From: Flammeovirgaceae bacterium
GTDB taxonomy: Bacteria; Bacteroidota; Bacteroidia; Cytophagales; Cyclobacteriaceae
Assembly: GCA_027487845.1 (NCBI GenBank)
Contig: JAIYCV010000042.1
Coordinates: forward strand, 372,001-436,000
Length of the DNA: 64,000 bases
Direction of reading: 5' to 3'
In this document: one piece after another, positions 36,752 to 46,462 of the stretch
How positions within the stretch are numbered: position 1 is the first letter of the stretch
Layout of the letters: each line of letters begins with the position of its first letter
Made by a program: the position numbers and the translations under genes
The notes under the pieces: generated by a model
What the model saw: only the letters and a program-made list of their open reading frames with translations
Database searches by the model: none
Told to the model about the DNA's origin: nothing

Positions 36752-37594
36752 CTATTTTAATCTAGCTTTAAAGAATGCTAACGTATTTTTATATGCATCT
36801 GCGGTAAACTCTTTATTATGCTTCGGATTGCTTGGGTTTGCAAATGCATGATCTGCGTCATACGATTTAACCGTAAGTTTCTTACCAGCAGCTTTCATGT
36901 TGGCTTCAAACTTATCGGTCATCTCCTTATTGATCCACTTATCTTGAGTTGGCCAGATGTCAAGAACATCGCTATTCAACGTTTTTAGCCGCTCCAAGTT
37001 ATCTTCTGGTTGGCCATAATAAATAACCGTAGCAGCAGCTTGTTTGCCAGCGGTTAAACTTGCTTGCATGGACTGCCCGCCACCAAAGCACCAGCCAATA
37101 GTGCCGATTTTTGCATTTGGACCAGCGTAAGCCAACGCGCCCTTCACAATTTCATTACCTCTGTCTTGCTTAAACTCTTGCATGTACTTACCAGCTGATT
37201 GTGGATCGCTGGCCACTTTGCCGTCATACATATCAAGGGCAATTACGTTTACATTACCTAAGTCTTGATACAACTTTTCTGCTTCGCGTTTGATGTGGTC
37301 GTTCAAGCCCCACCATTCCTGAAATACAAATACCCAGTTATTGCTTTTCTTTTTTGCTTCAATAAAGTATGCATTGGCATCCGCGCCAGCGGTCTTAACA
37401 GTTATCATTTTACCACCTTCTTCGCTTATATGCACATAAGCAAGCGGGTTTGGGTGCATTTTCTTAAACTCTTTGTTGGAAGCAAACAGTGCGAACTTTT
37501 CAGTTGAAGGCGTATGACAGACGGTTTCTTTTTCTTGAGCACTTACAAGGATGGTGAAACAGACGAATGCCGCAATAAGAAACGTTTTTTTCAT
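36752..37594 (-). CDS. Exported dienelactone hydrolase family protein
   Basis: This 280-residue protein has a signal peptide (MKKTFLIAAFVCFTILVSAQ), so it acts in the periplasm or outside. The dienelactone-hydrolase fold is marked by WVFVFQEWWGLNDHI (Glu), the Cys nucleophile elbow IGTIGWCFGGGQSM, the acid region IWPTQDKWI and the catalytic His in SYDADHAFANP. Such enzymes hydrolyse cyclic esters/lactones or act as general esterases. It is followed by its own terminator; the DinB gene 23 nt upstream is on the same strand and may share its promoter. Confidence 0.92.
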   Translation of the reverse strand: MKKTFLIAAFVCFTILVSAQEKETVCHTPSTEKFALFASNKEFKKMHPNPLAYVHISEEGGKMITVKTAGADANAYFIEAKKKSNNWVFVFQEWWGLNDHIKREAEKLYQDLGNVNVIALDMYDGKVASDPQSAGKYMQEFKQDRGNEIVKGALAYAGPNAKIGTIGWCFGGGQSMQASLTAGKQAAATVIYYGQPEDNLERLKTLNSDVLDIWPTQDKWINKEMTDKFEANMKAAGKKLTVKSYDADHAFANPSNPKHNKEFTADAYKNTLAFFKARLK

Positions 37595-37617
37595 GATTAT
37601 TAGGGTTTAGTTATTTT

Positions 37618-38091
37618 TTAATCTTTTAATTGGCCGCGAAGTACGCGGTCATAAGTAATAAAATCGGTATTGACTGGATCATACCCCTTCTCTCTCAACA
37701 AAACAGCCACTTGGCCGCGGTGGTAAGTTCCGTGGTTTACTAAATGCGCCATAATATCGCCAATACTGTTTTCGTAATAGTCGTTAACATAATTGGTGTA
37801 TTTAAGTTCACGTTCAAAGTTGTCGGCAGTTTCAATAAATTCAATCCAGAGGGTATTTGCCTTTTCAATCATCTCTCGTAATTGCTCAAGCGAATAATTA
37901 CCCCACAACAAATATTCACTTTTGGGAAGGCCTGAAAAGCGATTGTACCAAATAAACTGTGCGCTCACCAAATGATTAAAAATGGAAAGTATCTTTTGAT
38001 CGGTTACATTTTGATTTACAAGGCAGCTCACCACCTTTCGGTTGGCCCACGCATTATATTGATATAATTTTAGGAAATAGGATTTAGTCAT
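37618..38091 (-). CDS. DinB-family protein
   Basis: This 157-residue four-helix-bundle protein begins YFLKLYQYNAWANRKV, with a metal-binding His in IFNHLVSAQFIWYNRF and two more in IMAHLVNHGTYHRGQV. This is the DinB/YfiT His triad that holds a divalent metal. DinB-like proteins include thiol-S-transferases (bacillithiol or other cofactors) and damage-inducible proteins of unknown role. It lies 23 nt upstream of the dienelactone hydrolase gene. The specific function is not predictable. Confidence 0.9.
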   Translation of the reverse strand: MTKSYFLKLYQYNAWANRKVVSCLVNQNVTDQKILSIFNHLVSAQFIWYNRFSGLPKSEYLLWGNYSLEQLREMIEKANTLWIEFIETADNFERELKYTNYVNDYYENSIGDIMAHLVNHGTYHRGQVAVLLREKGYDPVNTDFITYDRVLRGQLKD

Positions 38092-38175
38092 TACTTTTAA
38101 TACAGCTTAAACTTTAGGTCTATTATTCGATTCTTTGAGTGGCAGCAAAATTATAAAATGATTTACAATAATATC

Positions 38176-39816
38176 ATGAACAAACCTATCTGCTTACACT
38201 TTTCAATGGTGATGATGGTCTTCTCGGTGACCAGGGCGCAAACAAAATACCCTACGGAAGAAATTGAATCGATCTATGATCTAACTTTTACAAAAGCAGA
38301 GCGCGACTCTCTTATTTCTAACCTCGAGGACTATCAAAAGTCATTTCAGGCAATTCACAAATACACGCTTAAAAACAGTGTCGGCATGTCGCTTGTATTC
38401 AATCCGATTCCAGTAGGCTTTACCCTCAATACTCAACAAAAAGAAATTAGTTGGGGATTGCCTGCCGATGTGAAAGTACCTGAAAACAAAAGTGAACTTG
38501 CCTTTTTTCCTGTTTATAAACTTGCGGTCTTACTAAAGTCAAAGAAAATCACCTCTACCCAATTAACAAAATTGTATCTGGAGCGAATTAAAAAATATGG
38601 TGATACACTTCAATGTGTCATTACACTTCTTGAAGATTCCGCCTTGAAGCAAGCAAGGCTAGCGGATGAAGAAATTGCAAAAGGAAAATACAGAGGCCCT
38701 TTACATGGAATACCTTACGGGATTAAAGATCTCCTCGCTGTAGAAGGCATCGAAACTACGTGGGGAGCTGGTCCATACAAAGGTCAGGTATTGAACGAAA
38801 CGGCTACGGTGGTTAAAAAACTCGAAGCCGCTGGGGCCGTTTTACTTGGTAAGTTAACGCTCGGAGCCTTGGCGATGGGCGATATCTGGTATGGGGGTGT
38901 TACGAAAAACCCTTGGGATTTAAAACAAGGATCGAGCGGGTCGTCTGCAGGTTCCGCTTCGGCCACCGTTGCCGGGCTTGTTGCTTTTGCCATCGGCACC
39001 GAAACGTTGGGATCTATTGTTTCGCCATCCACACGATGTGGTGCAACGGGGCTTCGCCCCACTTTTGGGCGGGTAAGTCGAAATGGAGCAATGGCATTGA
39101 GTTGGAGCATGGACAAGATAGGGCCCATTTGCAGGTCTGCGCTGGACTGTGGAATTGTATTGAATGCCATTCGTGGAGCCGATAAGCTTGATCCATCAAC
39201 AAAAGACGCTGCCTTCAATTACAATTCGAAAGTTGATTTTAAGAAGCTCAAGGTTGGTTTCCTAAAAGGACTATTTGAAGCCAACTATCCTACGAAAGAG
39301 AATGATCAAAAAACGTTAGCAACCATTAAAAATATGGGTGTTGATTTAGTGCCTATCGATATCACTTCCGCCCTCCCGATCAACGCAATTAGAATTATGC
39401 TTACGGCAGAAGCGGCAGCCGCTTTTGACGAGCTTACCCGATCTAACAGAGATAGTCTTCTAACCGATCAACGAAAGTTTGCGTGGCCAAATACGTTTCG
39501 TGCAGCTCGTTTCATTCCTGCCGTTGAATACATTAACGCCTCCCGAATAAGGGGTGAAGCCGTTCAGGAGTTTTATGAAAAGACCAAGGATTTTGATGTG
39601 ATTGTTGCCCCAAGCTTCGGTGGCAATCAGCTCTTGCTAACAAACCTTACTGGGAATCCATGCCTTGTGATGCCAAACGGATTTAATGAAAAAGGAAGCC
39701 CAACAAGTATTTCATTTATTGGAAAACTGTTTGGAGAGGCTGACTTAGTGATGTTTGCCAATAAACTTCAAGAGGCCACAGAATGGGATGAAAAAATACC
39801 TCCCTTTTTTAAATAG
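38176..39816 (+). CDS. Exported amidase-signature hydrolase
   Basis: ATG 38176 places a signal peptide at the N-terminus (MNKPICLHFSMVMMVFSVTRAQ), giving 546 residues; an upstream ATG at 38158 is less likely. The amidase-signature core has the catalytic Lys in GIPYGIKDLLAVEG, the Ser-rich loop QGSSGSSAGSASATVAGLV with the cis-Ser, and the nucleophile region GTETLGSIVSPS. A C-terminal VAPSFGGNQLLLTNLTGNP follows. These enzymes hydrolyse amides by a Ser-cisSer-Lys triad; GatA-type function is unlikely because the protein is exported. The substrate is unknown. It is a single-gene unit convergent with the TPR gene, 3 nt apart. Confidence 0.9.
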   Translation: MNKPICLHFSMVMMVFSVTRAQTKYPTEEIESIYDLTFTKAERDSLISNLEDYQKSFQAIHKYTLKNSVGMSLVFNPIPVGFTLNTQQKEISWGLPADVKVPENKSELAFFPVYKLAVLLKSKKITSTQLTKLYLERIKKYGDTLQCVITLLEDSALKQARLADEEIAKGKYRGPLHGIPYGIKDLLAVEGIETTWGAGPYKGQVLNETATVVKKLEAAGAVLLGKLTLGALAMGDIWYGGVTKNPWDLKQGSSGSSAGSASATVAGLVAFAIGTETLGSIVSPSTRCGATGLRPTFGRVSRNGAMALSWSMDKIGPICRSALDCGIVLNAIRGADKLDPSTKDAAFNYNSKVDFKKLKVGFLKGLFEANYPTKENDQKTLATIKNMGVDLVPIDITSALPINAIRIMLTAEAAAAFDELTRSNRDSLLTDQRKFAWPNTFRAARFIPAVEYINASRIRGEAVQEFYEKTKDFDVIVAPSFGGNQLLLTNLTGNPCLVMPNGFNEKGSPTSISFIGKLFGEADLVMFANKLQEATEWDEKIPPFFK

Positions 39817-39819
39817 CCT

Positions 39820-40767
39820 TTACTTTGAAACACGCTCTAGTCCTTCTTTCGCCTCTTTTAGACTTCCATCTTCTTTAAGGGCAGCTTCGAATAGTTTTTT
39901 TGCTTCCGGCTTTTTACCCTTTTTCTCGTAGATCTGAGCCAAGCGCATATTTGCCCCAGCAAGGGAGGGCTCATTTATTTTGGGTTTGTAAGTAAGATAC
40001 TTTTTGAGGCATTCTTCGCCTCTTTCTAATTTCTGGCCAGTAACAGCAGCGGTTCTGCCTAATTGATAAGTGGCCAGCATATCATCGGGGTTGCTTTTCA
40101 ACGCATCTTCAAACAAAGAGAATGCTTGGTCGTATTTCTTTTCTTTCACATAAAAATTTGCAAGAGCCGAAACATAAACCTGATCGGCTTTCACCATCTC
40201 TTTAAACTCCTTTTCTGCCTCAACCGATTTTTTTTCCGACAGATAAACATTACCCATTTGTCGGTGACCCTCTGCCGGTTTTATCTTTATAATCTGGTTC
40301 GCCATTTCTTTAGCCTTGTCAACGCTCCCGCCCATAAACCCGGGAGCTTGCAAATAAAATTGAATCAGCGATGTACGCGAGTCGAGATCTTTGGGGTCTA
40401 ACGCAATTGCTTTCTCCCACTCTTTTTTCATTTTGGGCGCCAACATCCCTTGTTTAATAACGTTTGCATCTTGAGCTATTACTCCATAGGTATTTCCAAG
40501 CCAGCTGTGGTATTCGGCAACTTTGTCATTTCTCTCCACCGCATTCTCGAAAAAGTCTTCGGCATCGTCATATTTCTTCGCTTCAAAGGCAATGCGCCCC
40601 AAATAGAACTGAGCAGCAGCGTAATCGGGAGACTCGCTTTTTATGGGCGTCAACATTTTAGAGGCTTCTGCAAACTTTCTTTCATCAATCAGTTTTTTGG
40701 CGGTTTCAATTTTTGATTGAGCTATAGCTGCCAAGGATAAAAAACTAAAAAGTACAATTTTCCACAT
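39820..40767 (-). CDS. Exported tetratricopeptide-repeat protein
   Basis: This 315-residue protein has a signal peptide (MWKIVLFSFLSLAAIAQ). About seven TPR-like helix pairs follow, for example AAQFYLGRIAFEAKKYDDAED, VSALANFYVKEKKYDQAFSLF, MLATYQLGRTAAVTGQKLE and ANMRLAQIYEKKGKKPEAKKL. TPRs scaffold protein interactions, here in the periplasm. No enzymatic domain is present. The function is unknown. Confidence 0.88.
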   Translation of the reverse strand: MWKIVLFSFLSLAAIAQSKIETAKKLIDERKFAEASKMLTPIKSESPDYAAAQFYLGRIAFEAKKYDDAEDFFENAVERNDKVAEYHSWLGNTYGVIAQDANVIKQGMLAPKMKKEWEKAIALDPKDLDSRTSLIQFYLQAPGFMGGSVDKAKEMANQIIKIKPAEGHRQMGNVYLSEKKSVEAEKEFKEMVKADQVYVSALANFYVKEKKYDQAFSLFEDALKSNPDDMLATYQLGRTAAVTGQKLERGEECLKKYLTYKPKINEPSLAGANMRLAQIYEKKGKKPEAKKLFEAALKEDGSLKEAKEGLERVSK

Positions 40768-40887
40768 AGGTTTGGAGTTTAATGAGATATAGACTGATAT
40801 TTTAAATAAAAAGTTGCTTTTTCGAAATGAAAACCCTGACTTAACGTCCCCTTATTTAAGAAGAACTAAATTACCTGAAATTTTTTT

Positions 40888-41430
40888 ATGAGACACCTAC
40901 TGCTTCCAATGATACTGTGCATTTCTACCTGTTTAAAAGGCCAAAACGATTTGATTGGCAAGCTATTTCCTACAATGGAAGTAGAGACGATCAATGATTT
41001 GAAAGTAAAATTGCCTGATAGCGTGGCCGGAAAATATACCTTGTTAGGCTTGGCCTATTCAAAAAAAGCGGAAGATGATCTACTAACTTGGTTTGAGCCC
41101 ATCTTCAACAAGTTTGTGAATAAACCAGAAGGCGTTTTGAAAGGTTTTGGTCACGATGTAAACGTTTTTTTTATTCCCATGTTTACGGGGATTAATGCTG
41201 CTGCCGCTGGAACTGTAAAAAGAAAATCGCTAAAGAAAACTGACCCTCAACTGTTTCCCTACATTCTATTTTATAAAGGCCAATTGAAACCGTATAAAGA
41301 GTCGCTTAATTTTGATAACAAAGAGGCACCCTACTTTTTTGTGCTTGACCCCCGAGGAGTAATAGTATATGCAACAACAGGAGTTTTTTCAGATGTTAAA
41401 CTCGATGAGATTGAATCCGTGCTGGAGTAA
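40888..41430 (+). CDS. Exported thioredoxin-fold protein lacking the CXXC (ATP10-like)
   Basis: This 180-residue protein has a signal peptide (MRHLLLPMILCISTCLKGQ) followed by a thioredoxin/peroxiredoxin-like fold. It contains YTLLGLAYSKKAEDDLLTWFEP, then VNVFFIPMFTGINAAAAG and the C-terminal strand pair YFFVLDPRGVIVYATTG. There is no CXXC or peroxidatic Cys in the mature part, so redox chemistry is not expected. Layout and the TG(V/x)F ending resemble ATP10-type proteins, which assist ATP-synthase assembly in mitochondria; whether that applies here is unknown. Confidence 0.7.
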   Translation: MRHLLLPMILCISTCLKGQNDLIGKLFPTMEVETINDLKVKLPDSVAGKYTLLGLAYSKKAEDDLLTWFEPIFNKFVNKPEGVLKGFGHDVNVFFIPMFTGINAAAAGTVKRKSLKKTDPQLFPYILFYKGQLKPYKESLNFDNKEAPYFFVLDPRGVIVYATTGVFSDVKLDEIESVLE

Positions 41431-41441
41431 GTTATTAACGA

Positions 41442-41654
41442 TTACTTTTTCATCCAACTATATTCTGCGACAGCTCTGCCAAAGAGCGAAAGGCCACTAT
41501 TAAAAATTATTAGGGCTATAGTTCCTTTCATAACCCAAGCGAGATCATTCGACTTATCTATCCCCGCGTCAATTGCCAATGAGAGACCCAATCCTGTTAG
41601 AAGCAACCCCGAAATGGAAAAAAGGAGCCACTTTGTTTTTCGACTAGCCCTCAT
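41442..41654 (-). CDS. Small two-helix membrane protein
   Basis: This 70-residue protein has two hydrophobic segments (LLFSISGLLLTGLGLSLAI and GTIALIIFNSGLSLFG), a positively charged N-terminus and a Lys-rich end. The first helix is preceded by RKTK, so both termini are probably cytoplasmic. It starts 3 nt after the stop of the 1581-residue exported protein and is likely translated from the same mRNA. No family is recognised. Confidence 0.75.
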   Translation of the reverse strand: MRASRKTKWLLFSISGLLLTGLGLSLAIDAGIDKSNDLAWVMKGTIALIIFNSGLSLFGRAVAEYSWMKK

Positions 41655-41657
41655 ACA

Positions 41658-44600
41658 CTAAAACCCATCGTCCTCCTTTTTTTCTTCTTTCTTTTTGTCT
41701 GACTTTTTTGCGGCACTTGTTCCACTGCTTAAATCATATGGAACCTCAACACCATAGTAAGTTTGGCGAAATCGGTTTATAAAACTCAACGTCTCTTCAT
41801 TACTGCCAGGCACAAACACAAGCTCCCCTACTTTGGCTTTTGCCCCATTCGTCTTTTTGGCAATTATTTGATTGAACGTTTCATCTCCTGAGTGAACCAT
41901 CAAGCGGTTGTCTTCATATCCAAAATAATACCATACTTCGGGCGAAGCTTTAAAAAAGGTGTGAAATATTGGGTTACCGCCCTCATCTTTCTTAATTTCC
42001 ATGAAGCCTTCGAATCCCCCGTTTATGTCTTTTGTTAATATATTTGAGACACCTAATGTGCCTTCGCTATAAAACGATTTTTGTTTCTTTGACCATTTTA
42101 AGTTTACGTTAGAAAAAACCAATGGCTTCACTAATGCAGGTAGGGTAGCTAGTGAGGTATAGCCTTTCAATGATTTCTGTTCATACTCCTTAACCGCTTT
42201 TTCGCCCACGATATCGGCTATCTTATACAATAATTCAGTTTGGTCGCCCAAGCCTTCGGCTACCCCTTCATTTTTTATCACTTCCTGAAGTGAAGACGCC
42301 ATCAGTTGAAATGCATCTGAGGGGAGTTTCATTTCAGAGACTAAAAATGAATTCATCTTTATTTCGTTTGTTTCTAAATTACCACTGCCAATCACGGTGG
42401 CGTTTAACTTGAAGTCGTTGCTACTTTTGAAAAAATTAACGGGGCCTTCAAATCGCACGTCTTGCGTGTCTTCGTTATATGAAAAGATTCTTCCAGACAA
42501 TTTATTGCCTGCTGCTTTTTCTCTGTCTTCAATTTTAAATTCCTTCTTTTCATGATCAAAAAAAAGAACGCCACTAGGAACAAAAAAATCCTCGTGTTCG
42601 TCTGCCTTTTTATTACTAATGAACGAGATATAGAGACTATTGTCGTCAGCAAAATGGAGTCCAGCATCTGGCTTTTTTCCTTCGTCTGTCAATGTCTTGT
42701 CAAAATCAATAAAGATTTCTTTCTCATCACCAGTGCTCTCATAACTTAGCCATAGGTCATGGCCTTTCACTTTCTTCAAATCTAATTTAATAAACCCCTT
42801 TAGCTGCAATGCAGGCTTTGTAGCATACATGGTGAGGTCGCCTTTGAATAAAATATTTGGGGCGAGATGGAAAATTGACGAAGCCTCAACTATGCCAGTA
42901 GCAACAGTTTGTTTGCCTATATCCGTTTTGGCCTTTTTTGTATTTGCTTTCTTAGATTTTGTTTTGGTGCCCTGAGCATCTGCTTCCGTTATTATAGGTT
43001 CATAACGAAAATCAGACATTTTTATACCAAACGTATCATTGGCAATATTTACATACTGATAGGTAGCATATCCTTTAAATTCCTTTCTAGAAATAATATC
43101 TACAACGCCAGCCGTTAATCGATGATAACTATTCAGCGTATCCAGAATGATAGTGGTGTTCTTCAATTGACCAATTTTTGCGTTTTCAAGAATCAATATC
43201 TCATTATTTTCAGGGGTTATCTTTGCATCGGCCACGATAATATAAGGTATCCCACTAACTTTTAATTCTTGCTTTTGAATATCATATTCGGCTTTCTCGG
43301 CATTGAACCGAAGTGAGTCTAAATCTTTCCGCGTAGTATAGAAATAAGAATCTTCAATTGCCACATCTGGGGCTTTACTCATTTGGATCTTCTGAGTTTT
43401 TATATCCCAATGCGCGTTCGGTATAGAGGTTTTAAATTGAGCAAAAGGAAAATCTATTGCGGCATCGCCAAGCCTTTCAGGGCTGATGTCAGCAAAGCCC
43501 TTCTCGAGATTAAAAGTCAATTTAACATTTCTGCCTTTTAGCGCTGGCTTGGCCTCGTCTGAAGATTTTACGTTAAAAATGGCACGGTGGGCTGAAAACT
43601 CATTCCCCGTAAACTGCATTTGCTTAGACTTGGTTGTTGTACCTAGCGCGTCCAGCACGCCTGCTCCATGCACACCTTTTCTTGTCTCCGTTAACGAGCC
43701 GTTTAACTTTGCTGTTCCTTGGTAAAGACTAAACGGTTCTTTAAGGTTCTTCAGGTTCAGACTGTCCTTTTTGGGAATCCAAGTCATTTTAAAACTTGGA
43801 ATAGTCACTTGTGGGAAAGACACCCCGTTTATCACCTTATTCTTTATTTCGGCTTTGTTCCCTTTTGCGGAAACAGAATCTTCATAGAAAGCAAAGTCGT
43901 TGGATTCAATTATAGAAGCTAAATAATCAACCTTCCCTTTGCCTCTGAGGCCTGAGTTGTCAAGATTTATTGTACCAAAAAATTTGCCCTCTCCCTGATA
44001 AGTTTGATACCCTGCTTTTGGAACTTGGTGGATGAATCCAAATGACCTATCCTTCATTCCATGTAGATTCTCTTCAAAATCAGGAAAAATTCCATTTGAT
44101 TTGAATACCCCGTCAAATTTCATTGACTCATGATCGATGTAAGTCAGGCTATCCATCTGGAACGGAGGTGCCACAAAAGACAGTCCTTTGCTTTCACCAA
44201 AATAGACTAGGTGGTTTGATTCTCCTTTTACAATCTTATGCTGGCCAAAATGAACAACACCCCCAGAACTAGCGTCCATTCTAGGATAGTTGGGCTCTTT
44301 CCTTAATCCCGCTTTGTTATTGGGCATATTAACGTAAAGCTTGCCGTGAGATCTATTTTTTGCACTAATTGCGGATGAATCGCCACCTACCATGGAGTTT
44401 TTAATTCGCACCCGAGAGCCATCTTTTTCAAACATGTAAAAACGAATTGAATCAATTTGTTTCAAATTGATTAGAAAGCTGTCGTATCGCAGTCGAAAGT
44501 CTTTTCCGATAATCTCAAAAGTGCCAGCATTTAATCTACCACTAAACTCAATATCTCGTCCTTTTAAAATTTTTATCTCACTGCTGTCGGGTTTGATTTC

Positions 44601-46403
44601 TACTTGAAGTGAGTCGCTAAGTATAAATTCCTCGACCCCTCTTATCGTCATAAACTGCTTAGAGAGATTAATGGTAGCATTAGCCGACCCTTTTTTTGAA
44701 TAGGATTGTATTTTCAAATTATCGTAATCTGATTTGCCTTTTGCTGATTGGACTAGATGAATAGCCTTATCACTAACGTGGATCTTTCCGCTTTCTTTAT
44801 CATACTCAATCATACCTTTTTGAGCTAAAAAATCCATGCCGAGTTTGACTTCTTCAAGGGAGTATTTTCCGAGGATATCATAAACGGAAACGTCTTGCGT
44901 GCCTGCCTTGGTTGCATAATTTGCTACTAACGCCAGAGGATGGAATTTAAACCCCTGTCCACGAAGTATCCTATAATCTTCCGGATCATAGAAATCGTTA
45001 GACTCCAGAATAAGTGGCGAGGCTATGCCACTTCCAAAATTAAAAATATTTAGGCTGTCTGATTTTAAATCCCATCTGAGTTGATCGGCATTAAAATCCA
45101 TCTTAAAAAAATTGGAGGTAAATGGAGCACTTCTTAGACTGCCCTTTTCTCTGGAAATGATTACGTTGTCTTTTCCAAAATTGTAGTTGAAGTAAGCACT
45201 TGGGTGGTAAACTGAATCTGAATCAATATAAATTGAAATTTTTGAGTGCTGCGAAGTGATGGTGCTATCTTTAAATTGAAATTCCTTTGACCATGCGCCA
45301 AATTTTGTCGCGCTATCTCCCTTTACTTTGATTTGAGACCAGCCTCCTGCCACCGATGAGCTGCTAATCTTTGAACCTGACAGAGCAAAGCCCCCTTTAT
45401 ACTCAATTTTATCTGTTCCCAACAAAACAGGTACATCATTTACATATGAAGCAAACTTGGGATAGTTAGCCGTTCGTTCGTCCTTATGCGCCACACTTTT
45501 AAATTCGAAAATACCTGGTATCGCTCTTTCCACACGACCCACGTACGTTAATTTTCCTTGGCCAGCTTTTATCGAGGCTTTAACAACGTTGAAATTAAAT
45601 TTCGAAAATTCGTAAAAAACAGAATCTTCACCCAAACCAGCGGAACTCCAATTCATTTTTCCACCTTCACCAACAAAAAGATGGTCTATTAAGCCTAAAG
45701 TTCCTTTCGTGCTGGTTAAAAAAACGGAGTCAAAAGGAGTCGCAATATTGAACGAAAGTCGATCGAAGAAAAAAACTGGGCCGGTAACTTCTGGCTGTTG
45801 AATCGGCTGAAGATAACTGGGAAGGTTCGCAATGGTAGTATCGGGTTCTGGGGCAACAATAGGGATGGTGTCTGTTTCTGGATTATACGGTTTGGGCGGC
45901 TCAATGTAGTCCAATCGATACGTATCATCCATTACTCGAACTTTCAATACTTTATTGGAGGCCAACAAGTGATCTTTAAAAAATAACTCGCAAGAGGCTA
46001 GGTATATATTGGCTCTTGCTGCCGATTCTTTAGCTATAACTCTTTTGGTAACACGCAGAAAATTATCTAAAAGGGTAGGATCTACGTTTTCCGTTCTGGC
46101 AATGGTTACTAAAGCGCCAAAAAAATTGAAAAAATGAGGTTTCATTTTGAATGACTTCCTCTTCATTAAGAATACTTGAGATTGAATACTGCTTTGTTGC
46201 GTTGGGGTAAGGTTGTTCCATACGTCTACAAAACTGCTTCCTAGCGCAATTGCCTCGACTCCTTTTGTATTTTCGAAAGCAACTCGAATACTGTCTTGAA
46301 AGCTTATATGGTAGGAGCTATCAACCGACTGACCTTTCGCACAGAAGGTTGAAATCAATAGACAGCTGATTAATAAGAGCTTTTTCACGCCTAAAATCCT
46401 CAA
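41658..46403 (-). CDS. Very large exported beta-rich protein of unknown function
   Basis: This 1581-residue protein starts with a signal peptide (KKLLLISCLLISTFCAKGQS). The body lacks known enzymatic motifs and consists of many consecutive beta-strand segments. Phrases such as FDGVFKSNG, GEGKFFGTI, GLRGKGKVDY, AKLNGSLTETRKG and ISASFMKxLN-like edges recur at roughly 25-40 residue intervals. This pattern fits a long beta-solenoid or AsmA/OstA-like periplasmic structure rather than an outer-membrane receptor. It ends in a Lys/Glu-rich tail (KKSDKKKEEKKEDDGF). Bacteroidetes carry large conserved exported proteins of this general type, but I cannot name a family. It forms a unit with the 70-residue membrane protein. 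Confidence 0.8.
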   Translation of the reverse strand: MRILGVKKLLLISCLLISTFCAKGQSVDSSYHISFQDSIRVAFENTKGVEAIALGSSFVDVWNNLTPTQQSSIQSQVFLMKRKSFKMKPHFFNFFGALVTIARTENVDPTLLDNFLRVTKRVIAKESAARANIYLASCELFFKDHLLASNKVLKVRVMDDTYRLDYIEPPKPYNPETDTIPIVAPEPDTTIANLPSYLQPIQQPEVTGPVFFFDRLSFNIATPFDSVFLTSTKGTLGLIDHLFVGEGGKMNWSSAGLGEDSVFYEFSKFNFNVVKASIKAGQGKLTYVGRVERAIPGIFEFKSVAHKDERTANYPKFASYVNDVPVLLGTDKIEYKGGFALSGSKISSSSVAGGWSQIKVKGDSATKFGAWSKEFQFKDSTITSQHSKISIYIDSDSVYHPSAYFNYNFGKDNVIISREKGSLRSAPFTSNFFKMDFNADQLRWDLKSDSLNIFNFGSGIASPLILESNDFYDPEDYRILRGQGFKFHPLALVANYATKAGTQDVSVYDILGKYSLEEVKLGMDFLAQKGMIEYDKESGKIHVSDKAIHLVQSAKGKSDYDNLKIQSYSKKGSANATINLSKQFMTIRGVEEFILSDSLQVEIKPDSSEIKILKGRDIEFSGRLNAGTFEIIGKDFRLRYDSFLINLKQIDSIRFYMFEKDGSRVRIKNSMVGGDSSAISAKNRSHGKLYVNMPNNKAGLRKEPNYPRMDASSGGVVHFGQHKIVKGESNHLVYFGESKGLSFVAPPFQMDSLTYIDHESMKFDGVFKSNGIFPDFEENLHGMKDRSFGFIHQVPKAGYQTYQGEGKFFGTINLDNSGLRGKGKVDYLASIIESNDFAFYEDSVSAKGNKAEIKNKVINGVSFPQVTIPSFKMTWIPKKDSLNLKNLKEPFSLYQGTAKLNGSLTETRKGVHGAGVLDALGTTTKSKQMQFTGNEFSAHRAIFNVKSSDEAKPALKGRNVKLTFNLEKGFADISPERLGDAAIDFPFAQFKTSIPNAHWDIKTQKIQMSKAPDVAIEDSYFYTTRKDLDSLRFNAEKAEYDIQKQELKVSGIPYIIVADAKITPENNEILILENAKIGQLKNTTIILDTLNSYHRLTAGVVDIISRKEFKGYATYQYVNIANDTFGIKMSDFRYEPIITEADAQGTKTKSKKANTKKAKTDIGKQTVATGIVEASSIFHLAPNILFKGDLTMYATKPALQLKGFIKLDLKKVKGHDLWLSYESTGDEKEIFIDFDKTLTDEGKKPDAGLHFADDNSLYISFISNKKADEHEDFFVPSGVLFFDHEKKEFKIEDREKAAGNKLSGRIFSYNEDTQDVRFEGPVNFFKSSNDFKLNATVIGSGNLETNEIKMNSFLVSEMKLPSDAFQLMASSLQEVIKNEGVAEGLGDQTELLYKIADIVGEKAVKEYEQKSLKGYTSLATLPALVKPLVFSNVNLKWSKKQKSFYSEGTLGVSNILTKDINGGFEGFMEIKKDEGGNPIFHTFFKASPEVWYYFGYEDNRLMVHSGDETFNQIIAKKTNGAKAKVGELVFVPGSNEETLSFINRFRQTYYGVEVPYDLSSGTSAAKKSDKKKEEKKEDDGF

Positions 46404-46462
46404 ATTCGGAATATTTTAGTAAAACTACTAATCACAGTATTTTTAAATGGAAAGGTTGTTTA

